Assembly: GCF_014161445.1 (NCBI RefSeq)
Contig: NZ_JABBXA010000005.1
Coordinates: forward strand, 124,001 to 188,000
From: Microbispora sp. H13382
GTDB taxonomy: Bacteria > Actinomycetota > Actinomycetes > Streptosporangiales > Streptosporangiaceae
Length of the DNA stretch: 64,000 nt
Direction: 5' to 3'
The notes under the pieces are model-generated. The model was not told where the DNA came from. It searched no databases and saw only the letters and a program-made list of their open reading frames with translations. A program made the translations under genes and the position numbers. Positions 34,864 through 44,005 of the stretch are shown piece after piece (position 1 is the stretch's first letter; each line of letters opens with the position of its first letter).

Positions 34864-36219
34864 GTGGCCGACCTCGGCAGGATCTTCAAGGCGTACGACG
34901 TACGCGGCGTGGTGCCGGACGAGCTCGACGAGGAGATCGCACAGGCCGTCGGGGCGGCCTTCGTGGAGCTGACCGGTGCGACCTCGGTGGTGATGGCGCA
35001 CGACATGCGCCCCTCGTCGGGCCCGCTGGCCGCGGCGTTCGCCCGGGGCGCGACCTCCCGGGGCGCCGACGTGGTCAACGCCGGTCTCGGCTCGACCGAC
35101 ATGCTCTACTACGCCAGCGGCAGCCTGAACCTGCCGGGCGTCATGTTCACGGCGAGCCACAACCCGGCCCAGTACAACGGCATGAAGATGTGCCGGGCGG
35201 GCGCCGTACCGGTGGGCACCGACACCGGCCTGCTGGAGATCCGCGACCGCGCGGCCGAACTGCTCGCCGCAGGGCTGGGCGGCACGCCGGGCGCGGGCGC
35301 GGTGACCGAGCGCGACCTGCTGGAGGGCTACGCCGCCCACCTCAAGACGCTGGTCGACCTGTCGGGCATCCGGCCGCTCAAGGTGGTCGTGGACGCCGGC
35401 AACGGCATGGGGGGCTACACGGTCCCCGAGGTCTTCAAGGGCCTGCCGATCAAGCTGACCCCGCTCTACTTCGAGCTCGACGGCAGCTTCCCCAACCACG
35501 AGGCCAACCCGATCGAGCCGGAGAACCTGCGCGACCTGCAGAAGGCGGTCGTCTCGCAGGGCGCGGACATCGGCATCGCCTTCGACGGCGACGCGGACCG
35601 GTGCTGGGTCATCGACGAGCGGGGCGAGTCGGTCTCGCCGTCCACCGTCACGGCGCTGGTCGCGGTGCGCGAGCTGGCCAAGAATCCCGGCGCCACGATC
35701 ATCCACAACCTGATCACCTCCAAGGGCGTGCCGGAGATCGTCGCCGAGCACGGCGGCAAGCCCGTCCGCACGCGCGTCGGCCACTCGTTCATCAAGGCGG
35801 AGATGGCCCGCACCGGCGCCGTCTTCGGCGGAGAGCACTCGGCCCACTACTACTTCCGCGACTTCTGGTTCGCCGACTCGGGCATGCTGGCCGCCCTGCA
35901 CGTGCTCGCGGCCCTGGGCGAGCAGGACCGGCCGCTGTCGGAGGTACTGTCCCGCTACTCGCGCTACGCCGCGTCCGGGGAGATCAACAGCAGGGTCGAG
36001 GACCAGGCCGCCGCCCTGGCGCGGGTACGTGAGACCTTCGCGGGCCGGGAGGGTGTTACCTTCGACGAGCTGGACGGACTCACCGTCAGCGGTCCGGACT
36101 GGTGGTTCAACCTGCGTCCGTCCAACACCGAGCCGCTGCTCCGGCTCAACGCGGAGGCCGCCGACGAGGAGAAGGTCGCCGCCGTCCGGGACGAAGTGCT
36201 CGCCGTGGTAAGGAGCTGA
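34864..36219 (+). CDS. manB: Phosphomannomutase/phosphoglucomutase
   Basis: A 451-aa alpha-D-phosphohexomutase converting mannose-6-phosphate to mannose-1-phosphate (and likely the glucose analogue). Motifs in order: FKAYDVRGVVP at the N-terminus, the phosphoserine loop MFTASHNPAQYNGMK, the metal loop FDGDADRCW, the sugar loop GGEHSAHYYF, and the phosphate-binding RPSNTEPLLRL. Start GTG 34864. It feeds the nucleotidyltransferase at 16008 for GDP-mannose. It is the first gene of an operon with Trm112 and the SIS isomerase; positional counterpart of Rv3257c. Confidence 0.95.
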   Translation: MADLGRIFKAYDVRGVVPDELDEEIAQAVGAAFVELTGATSVVMAHDMRPSSGPLAAAFARGATSRGADVVNAGLGSTDMLYYASGSLNLPGVMFTASHNPAQYNGMKMCRAGAVPVGTDTGLLEIRDRAAELLAAGLGGTPGAGAVTERDLLEGYAAHLKTLVDLSGIRPLKVVVDAGNGMGGYTVPEVFKGLPIKLTPLYFELDGSFPNHEANPIEPENLRDLQKAVVSQGADIGIAFDGDADRCWVIDERGESVSPSTVTALVAVRELAKNPGATIIHNLITSKGVPEIVAEHGGKPVRTRVGHSFIKAEMARTGAVFGGEHSAHYYFRDFWFADSGMLAALHVLAALGEQDRPLSEVLSRYSRYAASGEINSRVEDQAAALARVRETFAGREGVTFDELDGLTVSGPDWWFNLRPSNTEPLLRLNAEAADEEKVAAVRDEVLAVVRS

Positions 36220-36223
36220 CGAG

Positions 36224-36397
36224 TTGAAGATCGACGACTGGCTGCTGGACATCCTCGCCTGCCCGGCGTGCAAGTCCCCGCTCCGCGCGGTGCCCGACGC
36301 GGACGAGCTGGCCTGCACCTCGGAGTCGTGCGGGCTGGTCTACCCCGTGCGTGACGACATCCCGGTGCTCCTCGTCGACGAGGCCCGCAAGGCATGA
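36224..36397 (+). CDS. Trm112-family zinc-ribbon protein
   Basis: 57 aa, starting at TTG 36224 with AAGGAG 9 nt upstream. Four Cys at 13, 16, 31 and 36 form a zinc ribbon (CPACKSPL and CTSESC); LVYPVRDDIPVLL is the conserved family end. Eukaryotic and archaeal Trm112 activates methyltransferases acting on tRNA, rRNA and release factors. The bacterial role is unclear; a methyltransferase partner is possible. It sits between manB (4-bp gap) and the isomerase gene (ATGA overlap). Confidence 0.92.
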   Translation: MKIDDWLLDILACPACKSPLRAVPDADELACTSESCGLVYPVRDDIPVLLVDEARKA

Positions 36398-37542
36398 CCG
36401 CTGCCGGAGGGGCCCGGTTCGAGCCCGACCGGCTCGACGACCAGGCGTACCTGATGGAGGGCGACCCCTCCGGCATGCTGCGTTCCGTCGCGTCGTCGGC
36501 CGCCCAGATGCGGGCGGCCTACCGATCGTCCGTGGATAACGGCGTGGCGCGGATAGGGCGGGACGGCCGCCCCCGCGCGATCGTCGTGGCGGGCATGGGC
36601 GTCTCCGCCCTCGCCGGCGACGTCCTGGAGGCGCTGTGCAGATACGGCGCCCCGGTCCCGGTGGTGACCGTGCGCGGCCACCGGCTGCCCGGCTGGGCCG
36701 GCGCCGCCGATCTCGTCATCGCGGTCTCCCGCTCCGGCAGGACCGAGGAGACCCTCGCCGTGACCGCCGAGGCCGTACGGCGCGGGTGCGCGCTCGTCGG
36801 TGTGGGCGCGCCCGACACGCCGCTGTCGGCCCTGGTCGCGCGGGCGGGCGGGCCGTACGTGCCGGTGGGTGGCGCGACCGGGGTGGCCGGACAGCCGAAG
36901 GCCACGCTGTGGTCGCTCGTGGTGCCACCGATCCTGGCGGCGGCCGCGCTTGGCCTGGTCTCCGCGGGGGAGAGCGAGTTCGAGTCGGCGGCCAAGCGGC
37001 TGGAGGACCTGGCCCATCGCTGCCGCCCGTCGAGCGAGTCGTTCATCAATCCCGGCAAGACGCTGGCGATGGAACTGGCCGGGACGCTTCCGCTCATCTG
37101 GGGCACCTCGCCGCTGGCCGCGGTGGCGGCCCGCCGCCTGGCCGACCGGCTCAGCGGGAACGCGGGCTACCCGGCGATCTGGGGAGAGCTGCCCGAGGCC
37201 GCGCACAACCAGATCGTGACGTTCCACGGCCCCCTGGCCGGGCGGGACGTCTTCGCCGACCCGTTCGCCGACGAGCCGGGTGAGAGCCCGCGCCTGCGCC
37301 TGTTCCTGCTGCGCGACGTGGAGGAGGATCCCCTGGTGGCCGCGTCCCGCACGGCCGCCGTACGGCTGGCCGAGGACCGGGGCGTTCCGGTCTCCGAGAT
37401 CAGGGCCGAAGGCGGGCACCCGCTGGACCGGCTCGCCGCCCTGGTCGGCCTCTGCGACTACGCGAGTGTCTACCTCGCTCTCGGGTACGGGATGGACCCG
37501 GCGTCGGCCGCGGCGGAACTCCGGGCGAGGATTTCCCCTTAG
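36394..37542 (+). CDS. SIS-domain phosphoglucose/phosphomannose isomerase family protein
   Basis: 382 aa, two SIS domains. The N-terminal half has IVVAGMGVSALAGDVLEAL and the phosphosugar-binding ISRSGRTEETLAV-like segment (VSRSGRTEETLAV). The C-terminal half has WGELPEAAHNQIVTF, with Glu and His-Asn in the places of catalytic residues of bifunctional PGI/PMI enzymes. It probably interconverts fructose-6-phosphate and mannose-6-phosphate, supplying manB next to it. Starts at ATG 36394 overlapping Trm112. It is the counterpart of Rv3256c. Confidence 0.88.
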   Translation: MTAAGGARFEPDRLDDQAYLMEGDPSGMLRSVASSAAQMRAAYRSSVDNGVARIGRDGRPRAIVVAGMGVSALAGDVLEALCRYGAPVPVVTVRGHRLPGWAGAADLVIAVSRSGRTEETLAVTAEAVRRGCALVGVGAPDTPLSALVARAGGPYVPVGGATGVAGQPKATLWSLVVPPILAAAALGLVSAGESEFESAAKRLEDLAHRCRPSSESFINPGKTLAMELAGTLPLIWGTSPLAAVAARRLADRLSGNAGYPAIWGELPEAAHNQIVTFHGPLAGRDVFADPFADEPGESPRLRLFLLRDVEEDPLVAASRTAAVRLAEDRGVPVSEIRAEGGHPLDRLAALVGLCDYASVYLALGYGMDPASAAAELRARISP

Positions 37543-37576
37543 GATCGCTTCGGCCGATCGAATTGAGGAGTTCAAC

Positions 37577-38518
37577 GTGAGTGCGGGTGGCGGTACCAAG
37601 GCGATCCTCGCGGCACTCGGCGCCAACATGGCGATCGCCGTGGCGAAATTCGTGGCGTTCGTGTTCACCGGGTCGTCGTCGATGCTCGCCGAGTCGGTCC
37701 ACTCGGTGGCCGACTCCGGCAACCAGGCGCTGCTGTTGCTCGGCGGCAAGCGCGCCGCCAAGGGGAGAACCCGCAAGCACCCCTTCGGCTACGGCCGTGA
37801 GCGCTACTTCTACGCCTTCGTCGTCGCCGTGGTGCTGTTCACGATCGGCGCGCTGTTCTCCCTGTACGAGGGCTGGCACAAGATCAGTGACCCGCACCCC
37901 GTGGAGGCGCCGCAGTGGGCGTTCGGCGTTCTGATCTTCGCGATCGTCGCCGAGGGCTTCTCGTTCCGTACGGCGATCAAGGAGTCGAGGGAGCACAAGG
38001 GCAGGGAGTCCTGGGTGTCCTTCATCCGCAGGGCCAAGGCACCCGAACTGCCCGTCGTGCTGCTGGAGGACCTCGGCGCGCTGCTGGGCCTGGTCTTCGC
38101 GCTGTTCGGCGTCGCGATGGCCGTCGTCACCGGCAACGGCGTGTGGGACGGTGTCGGCACCCTCATGATCGGCGTGCTGCTCGCGGTGATCGCGGTCATC
38201 CTGGCCACCGAGACCAAGTCGCTGCTGATCGGCGAGAGCGCGACCCCCGAGGTGGAGGAGAAGATCTGCGCCGCGCTGGAGGCCGCCCCCGAGGTCAGCC
38301 GGGTCATCCACCTGCGCACCCTGCACCTCGGCCCGGAGGAGCTGCTGGTCGCCGCGAAGATCGCGGTGCAGCACGACGACACCGCCGGCGAGGTGGCGCG
38401 GGGCATCGACGAGGCCGAACGGCGCATCCGTGAGGCGGTTCCGATGGCCCGGGTGATCTACCTGGAGCCGGACCTCTACCGGGCGGACGCCGCCTCTGGG
38501 CAGCGCGCCGGCGCATGA
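37577..38518 (+). CDS. Cation diffusion facilitator (CDF) family metal transporter
   Basis: 313 aa, six membrane helices. Metal-site motifs are ESVHSVADSGNQALLLLG in helix 2 (HxxxD) and VVLLEDLGALLGLVFAL in helix 5 (an ED pair in place of HxxxD). This resembles the ZNT9-like CDF subgroup. The C-terminal cytoplasmic domain (~215-313) has the CDF ferredoxin-like fold (EEKICAALEAAPEVSRVIHL). The metal ion (Zn, Mn, Fe or other) cannot be told. Start GTG 37577 behind GAGGAG. It follows the isomerase gene by 34 bp, possibly on the same transcript. Confidence 0.9.
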   Translation: MSAGGGTKAILAALGANMAIAVAKFVAFVFTGSSSMLAESVHSVADSGNQALLLLGGKRAAKGRTRKHPFGYGRERYFYAFVVAVVLFTIGALFSLYEGWHKISDPHPVEAPQWAFGVLIFAIVAEGFSFRTAIKESREHKGRESWVSFIRRAKAPELPVVLLEDLGALLGLVFALFGVAMAVVTGNGVWDGVGTLMIGVLLAVIAVILATETKSLLIGESATPEVEEKICAALEAAPEVSRVIHLRTLHLGPEELLVAAKIAVQHDDTAGEVARGIDEAERRIREAVPMARVIYLEPDLYRADAASGQRAGA

Positions 38519-38557
38519 TCCCTGTTACGGTCCGCCACTTCTCGCTGCGCGCCGTAA

Positions 38558-38605
38558 TTGAAATGTGATGCTGAGTCACTTCAACCTCTGCGGTACCGAT
38601 CGGTA
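38558..38605. promoter_or_regulatory. Two palindromes upstream of the DUF6230 gene
   Basis: An imperfect inverted repeat TTGAA-at-GTGA-N7-TCAC-t-TCAA (38558-38584) is followed 9 nt later by the perfect 12-bp palindrome TACCGATCGGTA (38594-38605). The second looks like a TetR-family operator core. Both lie in the 129-bp spacer before the ATG at 38648. Regulator identity unknown. Confidence 0.45.
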
Positions 38606-38647
38606 ACTTTGCTTCTGCATTTGACTGATTCCCCCCAGAGGTGACTC

Positions 38648-39259
38648 ATGGCTCAACAGGGACGCGTCCGGCAGGGGCGCGTGCGTTGGAAGCGCTTCGC
38701 GCTCGTCTTCGTGCCCGCACTCGCGGTCGCGTCCGTGTTGGTCGGCGCGACCGCCGAGGGGGCGATCGGCGCGTCGTTCGTGGTCTCGGGTGACACGTTC
38801 AAGGTCTCCGCGGACACTCTGCAGGGCCAGGGCTTCGTCCAGTACGGCAGCACGGTGGAGAACAAGAAGGGCCAGAAGATCCCGGTCGCCGTCTCCGGCA
38901 TCCGGAAGGCCACCCTGACCAACATGTGCCAGACGGTCCTGGTGAAGTCGCCCGTCGGCGCCGTGACCATCCGGATCACCGCCGGCACGGGCAAGGACCC
39001 GGTCACCGCCGAGAACATGATCGTCGACGCCTCCCAGATCGAGGGCAACGCGGTCTTCACGAAGCTGGAGGCGGGCCGTGACGCCAGCGCCCTCGACCAG
39101 CTGCCGGGCGCCGAGGGTGCGGCCGGCATGTTCGGCCAGCAGGCGAGCGGCATCACCATCAAGGACTTCCGGCAGGTCTCCTGGTCGGTCAACGCGGCGA
39201 CGTTCAAGCTGCCGGGGCTGAAGCTGTCGGTGGAGCCGGGCAAGCACGAGTGCTTCTGA
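38648..39259 (+). CDS. DUF6230 family exported protein
   Basis: 203 aa. One N-terminal membrane/signal segment (FALVFVPALAVASVLVGATA) is followed by a beta-rich extracellular domain (SFVVSGDTFKVSADTLQGQG, VGAVTIRITAGTG, NAATFKLPGLKLSVEP). Two Cys, one in TNMCQTV and one at the penultimate residue, may form a disulfide. DUF6230 and DUF6114 genes are paired across filamentous actinobacteria; their role is unknown. The ATG has GGTGACTC-type weak spacing after AGAGG. The next gene starts 46 bp later. Confidence 0.85.
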   Translation: MAQQGRVRQGRVRWKRFALVFVPALAVASVLVGATAEGAIGASFVVSGDTFKVSADTLQGQGFVQYGSTVENKKGQKIPVAVSGIRKATLTNMCQTVLVKSPVGAVTIRITAGTGKDPVTAENMIVDASQIEGNAVFTKLEAGRDASALDQLPGAEGAAGMFGQQASGITIKDFRQVSWSVNAATFKLPGLKLSVEPGKHECF

Positions 39260-39305
39260 TGCGGATGCTTCAGATGGCCGGACACACGATCTCGGGCGGG
39301 CGGCG

Positions 39306-40712
39306 ATGAGCGGCTCCTGGCGGCGGTCGCGGCCGTTCTGGGGCGGCCTGCTGGTGCTCGCGGCCGGCCTGGAACTGCTGAGCATTCCGTTCGCGACCCA
39401 GGCCCTGCCGCTCGTCATCCAGTCGGGCACGGTCGGCGCCACCTACCTGATCTCGCTGGTGCTGATCATCCTCGGCCTGATGGTCTGGCTCCAGCCCGAC
39501 AAACGGGCCTTCCTCGGCGTGGTCGCCGTGCTGATCTCGATCGCGTCGTTCATCTACGCCAACCTCGGCGGCTTCCTGATCGGCATGCTGCTCGGCCTGG
39601 TCGGCGGGGCGCTGGCGGTCGCCTGGACGCCCGCGGAAACCACCGTGGCCGGCTCGGCGCCAATCCAGCCCGCCGCTCCGCCGGGGCCGCAGGAGGGCGA
39701 GATCACCATCACCGGGCGCCGGGTGGTCAGCGGCGACGAGCGGCTGGAGGCCACACGGCCCCAGCGGCCGGCGGCCGAGCCCCCGGGAGAGGGCCCGCGT
39801 GTCCTGGTGGCCCGCGTTCGTGACGGGTCCGCGTCCGGGCCGGAGGACGAGAGCCCCGGCGGCGGCCCGGATGACGGTGACGGCCCGATAGACGGCCCTG
39901 ACGACGGGGGCGTGCGGCCGGACGGTGGCGGGCACGGCGGCGGACGCGGAGACGGGGGTCCGGGCCCGGCGACGAGGGCGCTGGCCATCGCCGTGCTTCC
40001 CATCATCCTGGCGGCCGGAACGGCCGTGGCACGGGAGGACCCCGGTCCGGGCGGGCAGGGCGGCTCCCTCCTGCCCGGTGTCGTCCCGAGCGCCGTTCCC
40101 AGCGGCCTGTCCGACGTCCTCGACGGAGTACTGCCCAGCGCGGTCCCCACGGCCCTGCCCACGAGCCTGCCCACGAGCCTGCAGGACGCCGTGGGGTCCC
40201 TCACGGGCAGGAGGAGTCCCTCGCCGTCGCCCGGGGAGGGCGGCGAGGACGAGCCGGGGGGCTCCTCCACGCGCGGGGGCAGTGGGCCGGGGGCCGTGCG
40301 GGTCGCGACCGAGACGGCCGCGGTCCGCGCGCCCTCGCTGACCATGACCGGGATGAAGTTCACCGGCGTGGTCGAGATGCCCACCGCGACCGGCACCGTC
40401 AAGATGCTCCGCTTCACCATGGACAAGGCCGTGCTGGAGCGGCCCACCCAGACGATGGGCCCGACGACGCTGACCGGCAGCACGTTCACCTTCGAGGGCA
40501 ACGTGGTGATCTGCACGACGAAGATGACCGCCAAGCTTCTCGGCCTGCCCCAGGAGTTCACGGCGGAGCACCCGAACCTCCTGGTCAAAGCGCTCAGGTT
40601 GGTGCCGTCCCTGAACGTCCCAGTGACGATGACCGACATCGTGAGCGAGCAGCCGTACGTCACGGCCGACTCCCTGCGCGCCGACGACCTGCGTCTCGTG
40701 GTCGGCACCTGA
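39306..40712 (+). CDS. DUF6114 family membrane protein with extended extracellular C-terminus
   Basis: 468 aa, much longer than compact DUF6114 proteins. Residues 1-110 contain three to four helices (FWGGLLVLAAGLELLSIPF, IVAVLISIASFIYANL-like segments). A Gly/Asp/Pro-rich linker (~115-225) and another helix (LAIAVLPIILAAGTAVA) follow. The final ~130 residues (MTGMKFTGVVEMPTATGTV and following, with MDKAVLERP and LRADDLRLV) are beta-rich, probably outside, and carry repeated VPTALPTSLPTSL upstream. The C-terminal part appears to be a fused ligand-binding or scaffold domain (inference). Start ATG 39306. Confidence 0.78.
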   Translation: MSGSWRRSRPFWGGLLVLAAGLELLSIPFATQALPLVIQSGTVGATYLISLVLIILGLMVWLQPDKRAFLGVVAVLISIASFIYANLGGFLIGMLLGLVGGALAVAWTPAETTVAGSAPIQPAAPPGPQEGEITITGRRVVSGDERLEATRPQRPAAEPPGEGPRVLVARVRDGSASGPEDESPGGGPDDGDGPIDGPDDGGVRPDGGGHGGGRGDGGPGPATRALAIAVLPIILAAGTAVAREDPGPGGQGGSLLPGVVPSAVPSGLSDVLDGVLPSAVPTALPTSLPTSLQDAVGSLTGRRSPSPSPGEGGEDEPGGSSTRGGSGPGAVRVATETAAVRAPSLTMTGMKFTGVVEMPTATGTVKMLRFTMDKAVLERPTQTMGPTTLTGSTFTFEGNVVICTTKMTAKLLGLPQEFTAEHPNLLVKALRLVPSLNVPVTMTDIVSEQPYVTADSLRADDLRLVVGT

Positions 40713-40757
40713 CTCATCCGCGCCTGGCTCATCGGCGCCTGGCTCATCGGTGCCGCA
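40713..40757. repeat. 15-bp tandem repeat at a convergent gene junction
   Basis: Three units of CTCATC(C/G)GCGCCTGG type; the third is diverged. It spans the gap between the stops of DUF6114 (+) and the MerR gene (-) and includes the latter's TGA. Each unit holds a TCA, i.e. a stop codon on the minus strand. Confidence 0.8.
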
Positions 40758-41076
40758 GCAGCCGCAGGGCCTTCTCCTTCTCGAAGTCCAGCGCCCGGCG
40801 CGGCGCCTGGATGCGCCCGATGCGCACGCCGAGGTCGCGCACGGCCTGGGCCACCGCCGGCTCGGACAGTGCCCGGAGCGCGAAGGCCAGTTCGGCCGGC
40901 GAGACGTCGAACCGGCGCTCCAGCTCCGTCGCCTGGCGCACCGCCTCCAGTTCGTCGGGCCCGAAGCGCCGATGGGCGCCCCTGTCCCGTACGGGCGGCA
41001 GCAGGCCGAGGGCCTCCCGGTAGCGCAGCATCCGGGGGGACATGCCGAGCCGCCTGGCCGCCTCGGTGATACGCAT
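40744..41076 (-). CDS. Small MerR-family transcriptional regulator
   Basis: 110 aa. The winged-helix MerR DNA-binding domain opens with MRITEAARRLGMSPRMLRYR and continues LGLLPPVRDRGAHRRFGPDEL. A short helical tail (~65-110) replaces an effector domain. I start at ATG 41076, the canonical N-terminus; the frame extends 10 codons upstream. It diverges from sahH, with a 167-bp spacer, so either neighbour could be a target. The ligand is unknown. Confidence 0.88.
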   Translation of the reverse strand: MRITEAARRLGMSPRMLRYREALGLLPPVRDRGAHRRFGPDELEAVRQATELERRFDVSPAELAFALRALSEPAVAQAVRDLGVRIGRIQAPRRALDFEKEKALRLLRHR

Positions 41077-41243
41077 CGTGCCTCCGGTCCCGTTCCCTGG
41101 GTCCACGCTAGACAGTCCGGCGGCCCTCCGGCACCCGTCGGCGACGTAATCTCACATTCTTGTGTCAGGTTCGCACGCCTCCGTATGCGTCGGCGCGTCC
41201 GCGACACCTAAACTCGCACCGACGGACAATGGAGGAGACACTC

Positions 41244-42671
<1,428 letters not shown>

Positions 42672-42731
42672 CAGGCGGGTCGCACGACGAGGGCGCGGGC
42701 CCGGCCCGCGCCTCGTCAGGAGGTAGACGGC

Positions 42732-43988
42732 GTGATTCAGCCGGACGTCACGGCGGACATCGCGGAGGCCGGAGAGCGGCGCATCGAATGGGCGGCCCGG
42801 TCGATGCCGGTCCTGCGGGCGGTCGGCGCCGGTTTCGGCGCCGATCGGCCGCTCGACGGCCTGCGCGTCGCCGCCTGCATGCACGTCACCGCCGAGACGG
42901 CGGTGCTCATGGGGGCCCTGCGAGAGGGCGGCGCCGAGATCGCCCTGGCGGCGTCCAACCCCCTGTCCACGCAGGACGACGTCGCCGAGGCGCTGAGAAC
43001 GTACGGCATCGCCGTCCATGCCCGCGCCGGCGTGGACATGGAGACCTACTACCGGCACATCCACCAGACGCTCGACATCGCGCCGAACATCGTCCTGGAC
43101 GACGGATGCGACCTCGTCAACACCCTGCACACCGAGCGGGTCGAACTCCTCGACGACGTGATCGGCGGTTGCGAGGAGACCACGACCGGGATCATCCGGC
43201 TGCGCCAGATGGCCTCGGAGAACGCGTTGCGCTTCCCGATGGTGGCGGTGAACGACACCCGGACCAAGCGGATGTTCGACAACCGGTACGGCACCGGCCA
43301 GTCGACGCTCGACGGCATCATGCGGGCCACCAACGTCCTGCTGGCCGGCCGCACCGTCGTCGTGGCGGGTTTCGGCTTCTGCGGCCGGGGCGTCGCGGAG
43401 CGGGCCAAGGGCCTCGGCGCGCGGGTCGTCGTCACCGAGATCGACCCGGTCAAGGCACTCGACGCGGCCCTGCAGGGCTACGACGTGCGGCCGATGAGCC
43501 TGGCCGCCGAGACCGGCGACGTGTTCGTGACCGTCACCGGCAACCGCGACGTCATCCGGGCCGAGCACCTGGCCGTCATGAAGGACGGCGCGATCCTCGC
43601 GAACGCGGGCCACTTCGACGTCGAGATCGACGTGCGCGCGCTGGAGGAGATGGCGCGCGAGGTGCGCTTCGGGATCAGGCCCAACACCGACGAGTACGTC
43701 CTCAACGACGGCCGCAGGCTGCTGCTGCTCGCGGAGGGGCGCCTGGTGAACCTGACCGCGGCCGAGGGGCACCCGGCGGCGGTGATGGACATGTCGTTCG
43801 CCGCCCAGGCGCTCGCCGTCGCCTGGCTGGTGCGGGAGTCGGCGCGGCTGACGCCCGGCGTGTACGACGTCCCGGCCGGCATCGACGCCGAGGTCGCCCG
43901 CCTGAAGCTGGCCGCGGCCGGCATCTCGATCGACGCGCTCACCGCCGAGCAGGAGGAGTATCTCCACTCCTGGCGTCTTGGGTCCTGA
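42732..43988 (+). CDS. Second SAH-hydrolase-family protein, short archaeal-like form
   Basis: 418 aa, 60 bp after sahH. It retains the family core: HVTAETAVLMGAL, LDDGCD, EETTTGIIRL, NDTRTKRMFDNRYG, VVVAGFGFCGRGVAERA (Gly-rich NAD site) and ANAGHFDVEID. It lacks the internal insertions and the C-terminal K..HYRY element, ending EEYLHSWRLGS. The short form resembles archaeal and Thermotoga enzymes, some of which act on S-inosylhomocysteine. It may use a different nucleoside thioether or deliver a different activity (inference). The start is GTG 42732 behind AGGAGG. Confidence 0.85.
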   Translation: MIQPDVTADIAEAGERRIEWAARSMPVLRAVGAGFGADRPLDGLRVAACMHVTAETAVLMGALREGGAEIALAASNPLSTQDDVAEALRTYGIAVHARAGVDMETYYRHIHQTLDIAPNIVLDDGCDLVNTLHTERVELLDDVIGGCEETTTGIIRLRQMASENALRFPMVAVNDTRTKRMFDNRYGTGQSTLDGIMRATNVLLAGRTVVVAGFGFCGRGVAERAKGLGARVVVTEIDPVKALDAALQGYDVRPMSLAAETGDVFVTVTGNRDVIRAEHLAVMKDGAILANAGHFDVEIDVRALEEMAREVRFGIRPNTDEYVLNDGRRLLLLAEGRLVNLTAAEGHPAAVMDMSFAAQALAVAWLVRESARLTPGVYDVPAGIDAEVARLKLAAAGISIDALTAEQEEYLHSWRLGS

Positions 43989-44005
43989 CCCCCGGCCATC
44001 GATCC

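Noticed and set aside
41107-41243. SAH riboswitch before sahH
   Set aside because: The leader is short and no conserved SAH-aptamer segments were recognised.
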